Source: Camelus bactrianus (lineage: Eukaryota > Chordata > Mammalia > Artiodactyla > Camelidae). From it: a DNA stretch of 64,000 nucleotides. Made by a program: the position numbers and the translations under genes. Position 1 is the stretch's first letter. Each line of letters starts with the position of its first letter. Positions 8,371 to 20,479 of this stretch are shown in pieces. Under the pieces are notes generated by a model. The model worked only from the letters and a program-made list of their open reading frames with translations. It ran no database searches and was not told where the DNA came from. The stretch is from NCBI RefSeq assembly GCF_048773025.1, contig NC_133566.1, positions 18,385,001 to 18,449,000 of the forward strand, written 5' to 3'.

Positions 8371-8820
8371 ATGTTCACACTGTATAACTCAGCAATCCTA
8401 CCCCTGAACGGCTGTGTCCCTGTCCATCGAAAAAACTTACGCAAGAATTTTCAGAGCAGCTTCATTTATAAAAGCCAAAAACTAGGAACAATCCAAGTGT
8501 CCACCAACAGCAGGGTGGATCATTACACTGTAACACATTTGCACATTGGAATACTGTTCCATCAGGAGAACCTATAAACCACAGCTCTACCCAAGAGCAC
8601 AGATGAATGTCATCAACATGACAAAAAGCAAAAGGAACCGAGCACGAAAGATATCTCCGATTATTTTCATACATATGAAGCTCAAAACCAGGAAATATAC
8701 AATTAGAAACTGGGATAGAAGTTATTTTTGGCTGCGGTGGGGGTGAGGTGGTGCCTAGCACACTTCTGAGGTTCTGGTTATGTAATGAGTGTGCCACTTT
8801 GTGAAAATGTATTGAGCTGT
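8371..8820 (+). repeat. Old LINE-1 3' fragment
   Basis: Text such as 'aaaagccaaaaactaggaacaatccaagtgtccaccaaca' and 'gttctggttatgtaatgagtg' is typical of mammalian L1 3' regions. Diverged, truncated at the 5' side. Confidence 0.65.
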
Positions 8821-8881
8821 CTAATTATGCTCAGTACACTTTCTTGTTTGCGTTTTCTATTTCAAGATAAGCTCACATAAA

Positions 8882-8998
8882 GAAATATCCTCCACCCAAT
8901 TTACAGATCAGAGAGGCTAAGAGGAGGCCAAGGCCACACAGCTGGTAAGTGGTGGGCCCAGGATCAAATCCCGACCTGCCTAAGTCTGCTTTTTTGAC
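8882..8998 (-). repeat. MIR SINE
   Basis: Reverse-orientation MIR: 'aatttacagatcagagaggctaag', 'aaggccacacagctggtaagtgg', 'aggatcaaatcccgacctgcc'. Confidence 0.75.
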
Positions 8999-9295
8999 AC
9001 CTACACAATTCTGTCTTCTAGTGCTTACGATGCTACACAGAATAGAGGGTCAAACAGAGACTCCTCCTCCCTCTGGCTAACCAGGGGCATACACACGGAG
9101 AAATGGAGAAATGGAATTGACCAGGCCTTCAACAAGGGGCAAAGGATGAAATTAACCTGGCCCGGGCATTGGGACCCATGCATGACAGGTTATGTGTCTG
9201 GGAAGCAGGGTTGGGGAGGGCACATATAAAACCATCCTTGACTCTCTTCCCCCACTTCCGCTCAGGCACCCCGGCCCCTCCCTCTCACTTACTCA

Positions 9296-9410
9296 TCCCT
9301 CCAACAAACATTTACTGAGCACCCTTCTCAGCCTTCACCCTTCAGGGGTAGAGAAGTAACAAAGATGGTGTCCTTTCCTTCAATAAATTTATAATCAAGT
9401 TTTTCTTCTC
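9296..9410. repeat. L2-like fragment
   Basis: 'tccaacaaacatttactgagcaccc' and the following text resemble the common L2 3' end; strongly diverged. Confidence 0.5.
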
Positions 9411-9845
9411 TTTCTTCCTTTCCCTAGTCAGTACTGGAGCAAGAGGGAAAGGACAGTCACAGAAAAAAAAAAAAAAAAGGATTGGGAGACAACACATGAG
9501 ACCCCTTGAGAATATTCATTATTACCAAATCTTTGAAATTTTGGAGGTCTGAGTAGAGGTCAGAAAAACTCAGTAATGTCTCTCCAAAAGGCATAATCTT
9601 TCTCACCCGTCTCTGGGGGCAAAACCCAACAATGCATGGAACCTCTGATCCGACGCAAGGCTCTTCTCATAAAGCAAAACTCTGAAGTCATTCCCACCAT
9701 GACCCAAGGAAGTGAAGACAGGTGTTAGGGGTCGAATTGTGTCCCTCGAAAAGATACATTCAAATTCCAACTCCTATTCCCCACAAATGTGACCTCACCT
9801 GGGAATAGGGTCCTTGCAGATGTAATCAAGTTCAAGTGAGATCAC

Positions 9846-10792
9846 TGAAGCTTTGGGGAAGATGCAGTGAACCTCAATTATCCACACATCACTAGCAGAA
9901 ATGTAAAGTAGGACAGCCACTCTGGAAAAGAGTTTGTTAGTGTCTTGACAAACTAAACAAAATACACCAGCTGTTGAATTCTGGGGTATTCATCCTCAAA
10001 AAATGAACAATGATGTTCACGCAAAACCTGTACATAATTATTCATAACAGCTTTGTATTATGTAATAACTAAGAACTGGAAACAACCAACATGCCCCCCA
10101 GTAGGTGACTCAAAATGTGACTCTGAAGGTCCCCCCACATGTCCCTCAGTGGGCTGAACAACTTGTGATACACCCATGTCGTGGATACCACGCAGCAATA
10201 AAAAGAAACAAAAGATCGGTCCATGTAACAATGTGGATGAGTCTGAAGTGCTCTCTGCTGAGTGAAAAAAGCCAGTGTCAACCGCTTTTGATTTGATCAT
10301 AGCATGTGACTCTTTTTACAGAACATTCTTGAAATGGCAAAATTACAGCAATAGAGAGCAGATTGCTGGCTTGCCTGGGGTGAGGGATGGTGGGAGAAAG
10401 AAGAATGAATGTGACATAAAGGCAGATCTTTTTTTTTTTTAATTTTATTGAGTTATAGTCAGTTTACAACGTTGTGTCAATTTCCAGTGTAGCGCACAAT
10501 GCTTCAGTCATACATGAACGTACAGTGAGATCTTGATGGTAAAGGAATTATCCTGTTTCTGGACTGTGGTGGTGGTTACATACAACTAGACATGTCATAA
10601 AATGACATCAAGTGATACACACACATCGTACGAATGTCACGTTGCTGGGTTTGATACTGCGCTGAAATTATGTAAGATGTAACCGTCCTAGGGGAAAGGG
10701 GAAAGAGTACACCAGACCTCTTTGCTTTATCTTTGCAACTTCCTGTTGATCTATCTTTTTTTTTTTCAAAGTAAAAAGTTAAAAAAAAAAAA
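9846..10792 (+). mobile_element. Old LINE-1 inserted in the MLT1 LTR
   Basis: A 5'-truncated L1 3' end with 'aagaactggaaacaaccaacatg', 'atgtggatgagtctgaagtgc' and a terminal 'cttcctgttgatctatc...agtaaaaagtt' plus poly(A) ending at 10794. Flanks 'aagtgagatcac' and 'aagatgcgtcat' look like a diverged target-site duplication. It is itself interrupted by a younger L1 fragment at 10431-10527. Confidence 0.7.
10431..10527 (-). mobile_element. Young L1 3' fragment nested in the older L1
   Basis: T-rich start, then 'attttattgagttatagtcagtttacaacgttgtgtcaatttcc' in reverse orientation, the camelid L1 3' end. Flanked by an exact 7-bp direct repeat AGATCTT (10424-10430 and 10528-10534). Only about 100 bp long, heavily 5'-truncated. 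Confidence 0.75.
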
Positions 10793-13442
10793 AAGATGCG
10801 TCATTTTGGATTAGGGTGGGCACTCAATCCAATGCCTGGTGTCCTTCTATGGAGGGGAAGATTAGAGACGCAGGGACACACAGGGAGAACGCCATGTGCT
10901 GACGAAGGCAGAGATGGAGTGATGTGGCTACAAGCTAACTCACAAAAAGGATACCTGGGGAGCCACCAAATCTAGGAAGGAGGCACGGGGTGATTTCTGC
11001 CTCAGGGCCTCATGGAGGAACCGCCTTGATCTGAGGCTTCTGGCTTCCAGAACTGAGAGAGAATAGATTTCTGCTGTTTGAACACACCCAGTTTGTGGTA
11101 CTTCGTTATGGCAGCCCGAGGAAAGAGGTGTAATGAGGACGACAGAGATGAGAGTTTGGTTCTCAACAAACTTCCGTCCGTAGTGACAAGTCAGCCTCGG
11201 CAAGCCATGAGTGCCCTTACAACCTGATGTCATCCCCTATACCCCATTCTATGTGCAGAAACTAATTCCAGATGGGTTAAAATTGAGCTCCTGGTCTTTT
11301 CTCCCAGACCCACACCTTCTGCAGGCTTCCTCATTTCATTAAAGCAACTCTATCTTTCTAATTCCTCAGGCAGAAAGCCCTTGGTGCATCTTTGTCTCCT
11401 CTGTCTTGTTCCACATCCACACTGTCAGCATGTCCTGTTAATCTTGCTTTCAAAGCAGCCCCATCTGATGATTCTTGGATTATTCTAGTAGGCTCCTAAC
11501 TAGGGCCCCTACTGCCACACCTGCCCCCGTCCTGCCCCTGACAGTTCATTCTCATCAGAGACCCAGGTAAATTCCGTTATATATAAGTCAGGTGAAATTA
11601 TTCTTCTGCTAAAAACAAGAAGCATGAACTTGCCCCATAAAACAAAAGCGTCAGATAGGACAATGGTTTATGGAAATGGGGAAGTTACTGTCTGTGGACC
11701 CGTGGTACCTTCTATGGGCAGATGAAGAGGCCTGGCATGCACTTGAGCTCCCTGGGGTCTGGGGCTTCAAGAAAGAACAAAGAGATTTGTCAGGTTGGGG
11801 GACATAATTAAAGAGTTGGGTCTTGGAATTGTCAGTGCTTGTACCAGGCACAGTGTAAAAACACAAACAAACATCGATCTCCACTTCCTCTTTCCCTTCC
11901 TCTTTCATTTCGTATCCTCCATCTATCAGTCATTGCTGCTTCTTCCTCCTACTCCATCTCCCTTTCGCTCCCCAATTTCCCTCCATCTTCCATGTCCTGA
12001 TTTTTTTTTGTTATTATTCTTTCTAGACTCATCCTCTCTTCTCTCTTTCCCTGTTCTCCAAAATGAAAGAAATGTTCACGTGTCAGCTTGCTTAGGGGTT
12101 TACAGGAATGCATTAGCACTGGAGCTAAGATACCTGGTTAATTCTGAAAAATTCTTCTTTTCAGAAAAAAAAATTGATAGAAAATAAATATACAAATGTA
12201 GTGCCATCATCATGCAGATGCTGTTAAAAGTCATCAATCAGACTGCAACAGACTGTGAGAGGGTCCCTAACCGGTGAGCATGCACTGAGCTGGGAGGCTC
12301 TCCAACATTAAGGGGTTGGTGAGATGAGGAGGAATCAGGAAAGAAGAATGAAAAGGATTGGTCAGAGAAGAATGAAAATCAGGAGAGAGGTATTGTCCTG
12401 GAATCAAGGAGAAGAAATGTACCAAGGAGGAAAAATTGATCGCTGTTAACTGTGCCAACTGGAATGAAAATGGCCCATTGATTGAGTGATGCTGGGGGTC
12501 ATGTGAATAAATAAGAGCAGTTTCTCTACAACGGAGGGGCCAAAGGTGTGATTGGAATGGGTTCAAAAGAAAATGGGAGGGAAAAAAATTGGAGACGTTG
12601 TACCTGAACAATTCTTTCAAGGAAAGAGTTGGGAAAGGGAGGGAGAGAAATGAGACAGCATGTGGAAGGAGAAGAGAAATGACAGCATTTCTGAATGTGT
12701 AGGGGAGCAAACATGCTACCCCTAAAAGTCTCTTCGGCATGTGGGTTATTTTGAGCTGAAAATAATTAAGGCCCAAAAGACTCAGGAAGAAATGTTGGCC
12801 ATCCCCTAAACTGACTTAAAAAATTTTAGATTGAAGGCCTGTTCCCAGAATGGAGCTATCACCAGACATGTCTACAGAGACTATGGGCTAGGGGTGGGGG
12901 GGGAACTCTTAGAGATCAGAGTCCACTTCCGCCCCATTGGCTCTGTCTGACCCAGCAAATATTTATTTACCAAATGTCTGTTTTTCCATCTCCATGTGAA
13001 TTTCTTTCCTCCCCTTTGAAGTCCCAACCCTCTACCCTCAACATTCTCTTTTGCCTTTAGCCAAAGATAAAATGTAGGATGATGGTTTCAGCCACTTCGG
13101 CGAGATACTCAGTTTTTCTGAGTCTCTCCCACTTATCCATGTTATTAAACTATGCTTAAGTTTTCTCCCGTGAACCTGTCTCATGTCAATTTCATTCTCA
13201 GACCTGCCAGAAGAACCTAGAAGGGTAGAGGAAAATGTCTTCCTCCCCCTGACAAATGCTAATGAGAGTCTTCTGGTAGAGAAAAAGAGATCTGATGCTG
13301 CAGGAGAGAGACGAGAAAACTGCTGGAGTGATGTCCTTGTGTAGGTGAGGTGGGAACAGCTGGGGCCCAGGTGGAGGTGTTACCTTAGCAGACAGTCCAC
13401 CCAGTAACAGAAGAGAAAGGAGTGTCCATGGGCACTGATGAC

Positions 13443-13535
13443 TTCTTAACCTGGCCTCGTGGATGAGGAAACCGAGGCTAAGAAAGGTTATGTAACAAAC
13501 TTAGGATCACAGAGCTCATTTAAACCATGGCTACC
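13443..13535 (-). repeat. MIR SINE fragment
   Basis: 'gatgaggaaaccgaggctaagaaaggttatgtaac' is the core of a reverse MIR. Confidence 0.65.
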
Positions 13536-14529
13536 AGTCCCAAACCACCATGTCTCTCTCAGAATTTTGCACATGGCAGGTTCTGTTTAAGTTTTCAGTA
13601 TTGTTGGTTTGTGACAGTACTAGTTAAGCCTCAAGCAACTCCTCTAATGCTGACAAAAGGGTAGGACTGGATGGTGAATAAGGATCTTGTCACTCTGCAT
13701 CTTTCTCGAGAAAATATACAAGTTTGTATTTCATCATGTGCTCAAAGAGCACATGAGGAAAAGCCTCCAACCTATGACAGTAACAACATGTTGATGGCCA
13801 AGGTAGGAAACAAAAAATACATAGAGAAGACCGTCTGTAACCCTGTTGGTGGCTCAACACATGCCAAGATGTAAGAGGTTTCTACTCTATGAAGGGGTAA
13901 TGGCTAGTAATGTCCCAGCACTGACAGAGATCACATCATTGAATCCTCCGACTACCCCATGGGGACTTGGTATTAGAGGGAAACTAAGACTTGGAGTAAA
14001 TACTAGGTCCGTAGCCACGCAATCAATCAATTCCAGAATCTGTTTTCAAACTCAGGCAGCCTGATTAAGAGCCCAAACTCAAAAAAACACAAAACCCTTA
14101 ATAACTACCATTCACACTTGCCATTTTCAAGGGCAAAGGATCATTGAATCTTAGAATGCGAGGAGCCTAGGCATCAAATCTCTCTTTGACAAAAGGAGGC
14201 TTAAGAGCGGAGGCCGAATGGCAGGGCCTGGTCACTTAGAGACAGAATTGAGATTTGAGGCCAGTGTTCTTTCTACCTGTTTTGTTTTTACCAGATGTGA
14301 CAATGAGCTAATGCCAGACTTCTCAAGGGAGGAATTCATGACTCTCAGCAAAAGCAGAGAGTCAGCCAAGGCTAAGACAACTAGGCGTGTTGGTCTAGTT
14401 TGGAAAAATAACTCATTAACCAAAGGTGTCCCTTAGTCCCCCAGTGTTTTCTGCCATCACAGTGCTCAGGCCCCAGTCATGCCCAGACCACCTCAACCCC
14501 GGAGTGGTTGTTATCGAGTTTCATGGTGA

Positions 14530-14830
14530 CTGGCCTGAGAAGACAAAAAAAGTAATGGCATCTTACAAGGGAGAACCCCAAGGACCAAGATAGCAACTGT
14601 CATAGCAACGGTCACACCACTTTGGTCAAGAGAAGACCTTTTGGGGAACTGAAAACAGAACCTTGAGCACATCTGCTGGTTTCACTCCCATCCTCCTCCA
14701 GCAGGCCGGGTGGTACACTCCACGCCCTTGCATAGTTTCCATGGCCCCCTGCACCTGGGGCTCTCACAGCACCTGGCCAAGCCTGTGTCCAGCACTGAGA
14801 TGGAAGTAACATTGAACTTAACCTTGTTTA
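14530..14830 (+). promoter_or_regulatory. 3' kappa enhancer (3'Ek) core
   Basis: The text around 'gatagcaactgtcatagcaacggtcacacca' and 'ggggaactgaaaacagaacc' matches the mouse and human 3' kappa enhancer. The Ets-IRF composite element GGAACTGAAAAC (14645-14656) is the known PU.1/IRF4 site; the Ets core GGAA and the IRF half GAAA are intact, although the flanking base makes GGGGAA where mouse has GAGGAA. Following it are CATCTG (14671) and CACCTG E-boxes (about 14754 and 14771). Distance from IGKC is 7.1 kb, in line with about 9 kb in mouse. It drives high kappa expression and somatic hypermutation in B cells. Confidence 0.85.
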
Positions 14831-15324
14831 ACTCCATTCTACCTAAACCCACTGCCCCATCTCCAGTCCTAGGATTCTCCCAGAGGGAAACCTCAGCCCA
14901 GAATGATCAGCATCCCCTAAGAGGTCTCATATGGTAACAGAAGCCATTCAGACTTCATGGGAGAAAGAAGTTGGGAGCAAGCAGACTCTTCATGAGGCCC
15001 ACAGAGGTCCTCCTGGAAGTATTTGAGAGCAGCAAGAAACAATTCATGTTGAAGAGTTTGGGCATCTCAGGGAAAGGAGTCTGGAAAGGACAGGGTTGAG
15101 TCATAGCAATATTTTAGAACATATTTCAGTAAATTTCCTAGTGCCCATGACAGAAGCATTCTCTTCTGCTAGTCATCCATCCTCCTTTCCATCCACGTGT
15201 GTATCCATTCAGCCATCTGCTGGTCCTTACCCAAGTCACAGGGCTAGTTTGCCCTTGTACACCAAGCAACCCTAATTACTATAGATAATACTTGTCTGTA
15301 TGACTGGGTGTATGGATGCCCACC

Positions 15325-15440
15325 TGCATTCATTCCACAGATCTTAATTAGCACCTTCAGTACCTGGCTCTGTACGGTGCCCTGCAGACACCATAGTGAA
15401 CAAGATGGAGCTCTCAGCCTCAAGGAACTCCCAGCCTCGT
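15325..15440. repeat. L2-like fragment
   Basis: 'attccacagatcttaattagcacctt' through 'agtgaacaagatggagctctcagcctcaaggaactc' resembles the L2 3' end. Confidence 0.55.
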
Positions 15441-15689
15441 GTGAAAACCAGTTAGCAGAAATTCCTCATAAAGCAGTGGGATGGAGGAGAGCTCAGTGGA
15501 ACCAACCATACAGGCGGGGCACATAAGACATGTTGGAGGTCAGAGATGATACGTACCTTCACCCTCCTGCCCAATCACTAGGCAGTCTAGGATTTACCTG
15601 ACACCAAGGGTGTTCTCATAAATCACTCCAGTGCTCCAGCCCTGTGACTGGGAAGCCATAGGCGAATGAGCTCTGACATGGGAACGCAT

Positions 15690-15845
15690 CACTCAGAAAC
15701 TTATTTACCCCCACCTTGGTCTTAGGTTCTTTGTCCATAATAAAGCGAGAGAAATAAAACCTTTGTCTCAGTGTCACAATGAACATTGAATGAAATACTG
15801 TATATAATCTACTTGGTACAAGGCATGTCATAGATTGTGTGCTCA
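15690..15845 (+). repeat. MIR SINE remnant
   Basis: 'aaacctttgtctcagtgtcac' to 'tacttggtacaaggcatgtc...gtgctcaat' follows the 3' half of MIR. Confidence 0.5.
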
Positions 15846-15944
15846 ATCCGTGATCTTTTCTTATTCTTAGTTAGTCACAGGTTCTTGGATTCCATGGCTG
15901 AGTTCAGTGGATACTCTCCCTGCAGTGATTCTATAAGGAAGCCT

Positions 15945-16046
15945 CTTTTTTTTTTTTTTTTTTTATGGGGGTCCTGGGGATTGAACCCAGGATCTCGTGC
16001 ATGCTTAGCATGCACTGTACCGCTGAGCTATTTCCCTCCCCCACAA
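15945..16046 (-). mobile_element. Vic-1 type tRNA-derived SINE
   Basis: Reverse copy: poly(T), then 'ggtcctggggattgaacccaggatctcgtgcatgcttagcatgcactgta', 'ctgagctatttccctccccc'. Flanked by GAAGCCT direct repeats (15938-15944, 16047-16053). The tRNA-like A and B boxes are readable. Confidence 0.9.
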
Positions 16047-16754
16047 GAAGCCTTTTTACATTTGGCCTGAAACCTTCATTTCTTCCAATTTGCAATAATA
16101 CATCACAGTTCTTCTGGTCCCCTTTGCCTATCTGACACGTAAAGACAAAAAAATAAATCTCTCAATCTGAAAGACAGAGAAACCGAGGCACAAAGTGAAG
16201 GAACTATTTGCTGACACAATATCTCACCCACAGGCCTGTGGGTCAAGTATTTTCCCCCCTCCATTTCACCTTGATTGACACCATAATGGAACTTTAAAAC
16301 GTTGCAGGATTAAGGAGGAAGGAACATTTCCCAAAAGACCAATATTTCATACCGGGGGGAAAAAAAGAAAGAAAGAAATGTGCTCTCCAGTCTTCAGCAT
16401 GTCGTTTCAAGTGGTCCAATCATCCAGCAGTCTTCCTCTCCAGAAGGAAATGAGCTAAGAGTCTGCTTCTGTCCTTGTGGAAAAGGAGGCTCGAATCTAA
16501 GACATCACAGACTCTTCTTGGACTACCTGCCAGCTGAGATGTGGCTTCTTACCCGCCTGCTTCAGGGGCAGACAGGTGATGGCTCGTTTACTGACGTTCT
16601 GTAATAACTGGAACTGGATGTTTGTCCTTTGATGTTGGAAAGAGACCCAAAATAAGGGGGGGGGGAACTAGCACCACAGTGAGAGGAGAAAGGAAAATAA
16701 ATAGGTAAATAACGTGGGAAAACAGAATATATTCTCTTACAATTTCTGACCACC

Positions 16755-16900
16755 TATTCCTGGATTCTTTGATTCTATAGACATTTATGAGCAATTGCTC
16801 TGTATCCTGGGGGCTGGGAGGTGGATGAGAGAAGGTTTGCAGTGAAGAGGAGGACACAGGAATCCCTGTCCTCATGGGGCTGCAGAACGACCCACAAACA
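16755..16900. repeat. L2-like remnant
   Basis: 'tatagacatttatgagcaattgctctgtatcctgggggctggg' and 'aatccctgtcctcatggggctgcag' fit L2 3'-end text. Confidence 0.5.
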
Positions 16901-18482
16901 CTCACCTTGAACCCTTTCAGAGCTTCAGTCACCAGACAGAAGCTTAAATCTGTTCCCTGGACCCGAATAAAATGAGGACCTCCTACCATCTCCCATTCAA
17001 TTCCCTATACTCTCCACAGACTCAAAGATCCACATATGGGCTTCCCATATACATTCTCTTTTATTTCCCTCCAAAGACAATCATCTAGACACGAGGACAC
17101 TGGATTAAGAGTCACCAATCCAAACAAATAATCTGCTCCAGACTTCTGCATTATGGAAAGCTTTTTAAATTCTTTAAATTTGTTTTAATAAATAGAAAAT
17201 ACTTCACAGGTATATGGGTGTACATAGCATTTTATTCAGCAAACTGATGTTTCTAATTTAATTTCACAGTGCGTTCAATATAAGTAAATTTTAGAAAGGA
17301 TTGGAGGGAAAAGGAAAGAGATGGAAGAAAGACAAAAGATAATAGAGATGGAAATAACAAGGAGAGAGACGAAAAGACAGAGGCACAGAGAGAAACTGGG
17401 GAGGCTCTGAACAGAGTTCTAATCAGGTCCTTCCCCCGGAGAGCCCAGGCTGTGGGCTTCTGAGACTTGCTGTGCGTCGTGTTGATCAGCTGCTCTGCCA
17501 CTCAGCGTACCCGGGTTCCATGGCAAATAATAATCTAGCAGTTAAATAATCTAGAAATGAGAATCTAGCAAAGAGTCTCCACTGACTGTATTGGCCAGAG
17601 CTGGGAAGATATCCTCGGATTGCAGCAGCCGTGGGGAGAGCCCGAAGCCCGAGGGGGCCGGGTCTGAGGCTTCCTTCCCTCATCTGAGCTTGTCCCTTCC
17701 CTTCCCCCGGCCACTCTTTTAGGACTGTAAAGGCTTGAAGACACGGTGTCTCCAAAACTGACTGTAAAAATCCAAAGTTCTTGAAATAGGAGAAGCTAAA
17801 TAGACACACATGAGAGATGACACCATCCAGCCCTCCTCCCCCCGCCCAGCACACACCCAGACCCACAGACACACGCTTCTGTCGAGAGCGTTTCTCACCT
17901 GGGCTGCTGGCTCTCTCCATCCTCAACCTCAGCTTGGTTTTCTAATCTGTATTTCGCTCAGGAATATAGTAACCCTCCATTTTTAGGTAAGAAAAAGGAA
18001 TGCACTTCTTTCAATCACTGTGTTCTGTAGTAAGAATTAATATATAAAATTCCTAAAACTTCTGTCTTCTCTAGGCCTATCTGATACGACAGTTGCGTGT
18101 AACCCATTTATCTGCGTTGTCAGATTCATGACACTCTGCAAAATAAGGAGGTACAAATGGCTTGTTAAGTGGAACAATATCAAATTTGCTAACCTCCTAA
18201 CTCTTATTAGTGATTTATCTGCAGGTATGTCTGAAAAATCAATGAAAACTTGGTTCTGTGTTCAGCTGGTGTAAGGAAACCCCACCTCCTCTAAAAGACC
18301 ATCTGGGAATAATCAGAAACTCTGCTGACTTCCCCCAGAGCCCACTCCCCTGCTCCCCCACATCACTGTGTTCAGGACATATCACCCATCACTTGTGTAT
18401 CTGATTTGTGTAAGCCCCAAGGATCTCTGTCTTTATTTCCCATCAAAAGGCAGGACCTTTTGTCCATTATAAAGAAACTGAA

Positions 18483-18630
18483 GTGGGGGGAGGGTAGAGC
18501 TCAGTGGTAAAGCACATGCTTTTCATGAACCAGGTTCTGGGTTCGATCCCCAGCACCTCCATTGGAAAGAATTAAAAAGTAAATAAATAAATAAATAAAA
18601 TAAAATAAAGCTACGTTAAAGAAAAAGAAA
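18483..18630 (+). mobile_element. Vic-1 type SINE
   Basis: 'ggggagggtagagctcagtggtaaagcacatgc' and 'ctgggttcgatccccagcacctcc', then an A-rich tail with (AAAT)n. Confidence 0.88.
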
Positions 18631-19654
18631 AAGACACTGGCACTATTTCACTTGGAAACTGTGCACCAACACAATATTTGAAGATCACAATAGTAGCTGG
18701 AGAACCTACAGAAAGTCATACTTTATTTCCATTCTTCAGTTTATGATTTATCTACCATTTATTAAGGACTTGAACTAGAATTTTTTGCATCTTCATCTTT
18801 ATACGGTTTTATACTTTGCAGCTTAGCGCAAAGCACAGTGCCTCGGCTGTATAAGCATTTGTTGAATAAATCAATGAGTGAATGAATAATGAATTGTTGA
18901 TGGTTGATCTATGTTTGTAGAACTATTATAGGGGTTGTTTTTCTGTGTGTTTGTTTGTTATTTGGATGCACCAGCTCACAGAGTGTGACGTGTTTACCCC
19001 AGTTTACAGACGAAGGAACAGGACCAGAAAGATGGCGAGATTTGCCCAAGTGGAAAAGCCATCTCTCAGATACCTGCCCTTTGATTTCAAGCCCGTTTCT
19101 CCTTTTGCTGGACACAGCCCCCTGCTTGGAACAACATCACTGGATCTGACCATCCAGGTCTTCCTTAAAGAGACCCACTGCAGCTGGAATCTGCTTTCCA
19201 AAGGTGGACTTCAGGGGCTGGTCTTCTCAGTCCCTTGCTGGCTTTGTACAGCGTGTCTGCTCTACGCTGCCTTCAGTTCCAAAGTATGTCTTATGTAAGG
19301 AAAGGAGATTGCACTTTCTGGAGCCAGCTAGCTGGAAAGGAAGTGTCATTTCTCACAGCCCAGATAATCTAGAGCAACTCCACCACCACCACCCCCTACC
19401 CAGCACCATGGCCATTCTCTCCACTCTGTGCACACCGGATGGACACTTCCTCTCTGAGTGGAAAGGAAGTACGCTTTGGGGTAGAATGGTCTGACCAGAC
19501 ACAAGAAGTCATCGAGTCAACAGGAAAGAATTGTTTATTTGCACAGAATGACTAAGAACCATTGCTCTTCAACAACTGGAAAGGATTGTTTGTGTTTCTC
19601 GCCAGGCAGATTAATCAAGCAACCTCATTTAGTTATAAGAATAAATTCTTAACA

Positions 19655-19947
19655 GAAGTAGAAAACAAATGTATGGTTACCAGTGGGGAAGTGGGTGGGA
19701 AGGGATAAATTGGGTGTCCGAGATTTGCAGATACTAACTAATATATATAAAATAGATAAACAACAAGTTTATACTGTATGGCACAGGGAACTATATTCAA
19801 TATCTTGTAGCAACTCATGGTGAAAAAGAATATGAAATGAATATATGTATGTTCCTATATGACTGAAGCATTATGCTGTACACCAGAAATTGACACAACC
19901 TTGTAAACTGACTATACGTCAATAAAAATATTTTTTAAAAAAAGAAA
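19655..19947 (+). mobile_element. Camelid L1 3' end, 5'-truncated
   Basis: 'gggaagggataaattggg', 'cacagggaactatattcaatatcttgta', 'gctgtacaccagaaattgacacaac' and a terminal 'cgtcaataaaaatatttttt' tail. No ORF is retained. Confidence 0.85.
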
Positions 19948-20331
19948 ATTTGGAATCAAGCAATACTAAAGTGTCCCAGTTATAGGAACTGCTCGTGGCA
20001 CCTCTGCTAGAAAGAATAAACTCCAACTGATTTCAAAAAAGAAAAAAAAGAAAAAATCTTTTTTGAAAAAATTGTGTGTATGAAGTCATTTCCAACATTT
20101 ACTCTAAAAAGAAATACTGGAGCTATAAAAATTCCAGGATGTAGTTAAAATTTTGATAACTTTTCACTCTTGAGTTAAGAATGTTTTATAGACATGAGAA
20201 AGACTCGAAGAATCACCAAGAAGAATGTTGTTTGGACAATGGCCCTAAGAATTCAGGTCACTGTGAGGCCATAAAAGGACATGGAAGTCACAAGCCCTGC
20301 CCTCGAGAAGGCTGTGTAAAAAGTAAAACAT

Positions 20332-20479
20332 GGGGGAGAAGGTATAGATCAAGTGGTAGAGCGCATGCTTAGCATGCACAGGGTCCTGGGTTCAATCCCC
20401 AGTCCCTCCTCTAAATAAATTAATAAATAAACCTAATTACCTGCCACTCACCCCCCCAGAAAACTTTAAAAATTAAAAA
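20332..20479 (+). mobile_element. Vic-1 type SINE with 14-bp target duplication
   Basis: 'ggtatagatcaagtggtagagcgcatgcttagcatgcac...ggttcaatccccagtccctcc', then an A-rich tail. Flanked by exact 14-bp repeats AAAAAGTAAAACAT (20318-20331 and 20480-20493). Confidence 0.92.

Larger units (their letters stand above)
9723..11130 (+). mobile_element. Solo LTR of MLT1 type (ERVL-MaLR), split by an L1
   Basis: Fossil LTR. The left part (about 9723-9845) has 'gaattgtgtccctc' and 'cagatgtaatcaagttcaag'; the right part (about 10793-11130) has 'ggattagggtgggc', 'gagagaatagatttctgctg' and 'tttgtggtacttcgttatgg'. About 0.95 kb of L1 sequence lies between them. Old, diverged, no internal retroviral genes. 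Confidence 0.75.
7757..14500. other. Interval between IGKC and the 3' enhancer, no gene seen
   Basis: No coding gene is supported. It holds old L1 fragments, MIR and L2 remnants, an MLT1 LTR split by L1 insertions, and unclassified non-repetitive sequence. An open frame of 169 codons on the - strand (12267-12776) has no recognisable domain. Confidence 0.6.

Noticed and set aside
12267-12776. Open frame of 169 codons on the - strand
   Set aside because: No recognisable domain, Leu/Pro/Ser-rich low-complexity composition, no splice or promoter context; probably a chance frame.
18483-18560. tRNA-like sequence
   Set aside because: A and B boxes belong to a Vic-1 SINE with an A-rich tail and a decayed structure, not a tRNA gene; the same holds for the other six copies.
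20227-20265. Possible second RSS: GTTGTTTGG, 23 bp, CACTGTG
   Set aside because: The nonamer matches only 6 of 9 and the downstream text does not resemble KDE; the site at 29248 is much better on both counts.
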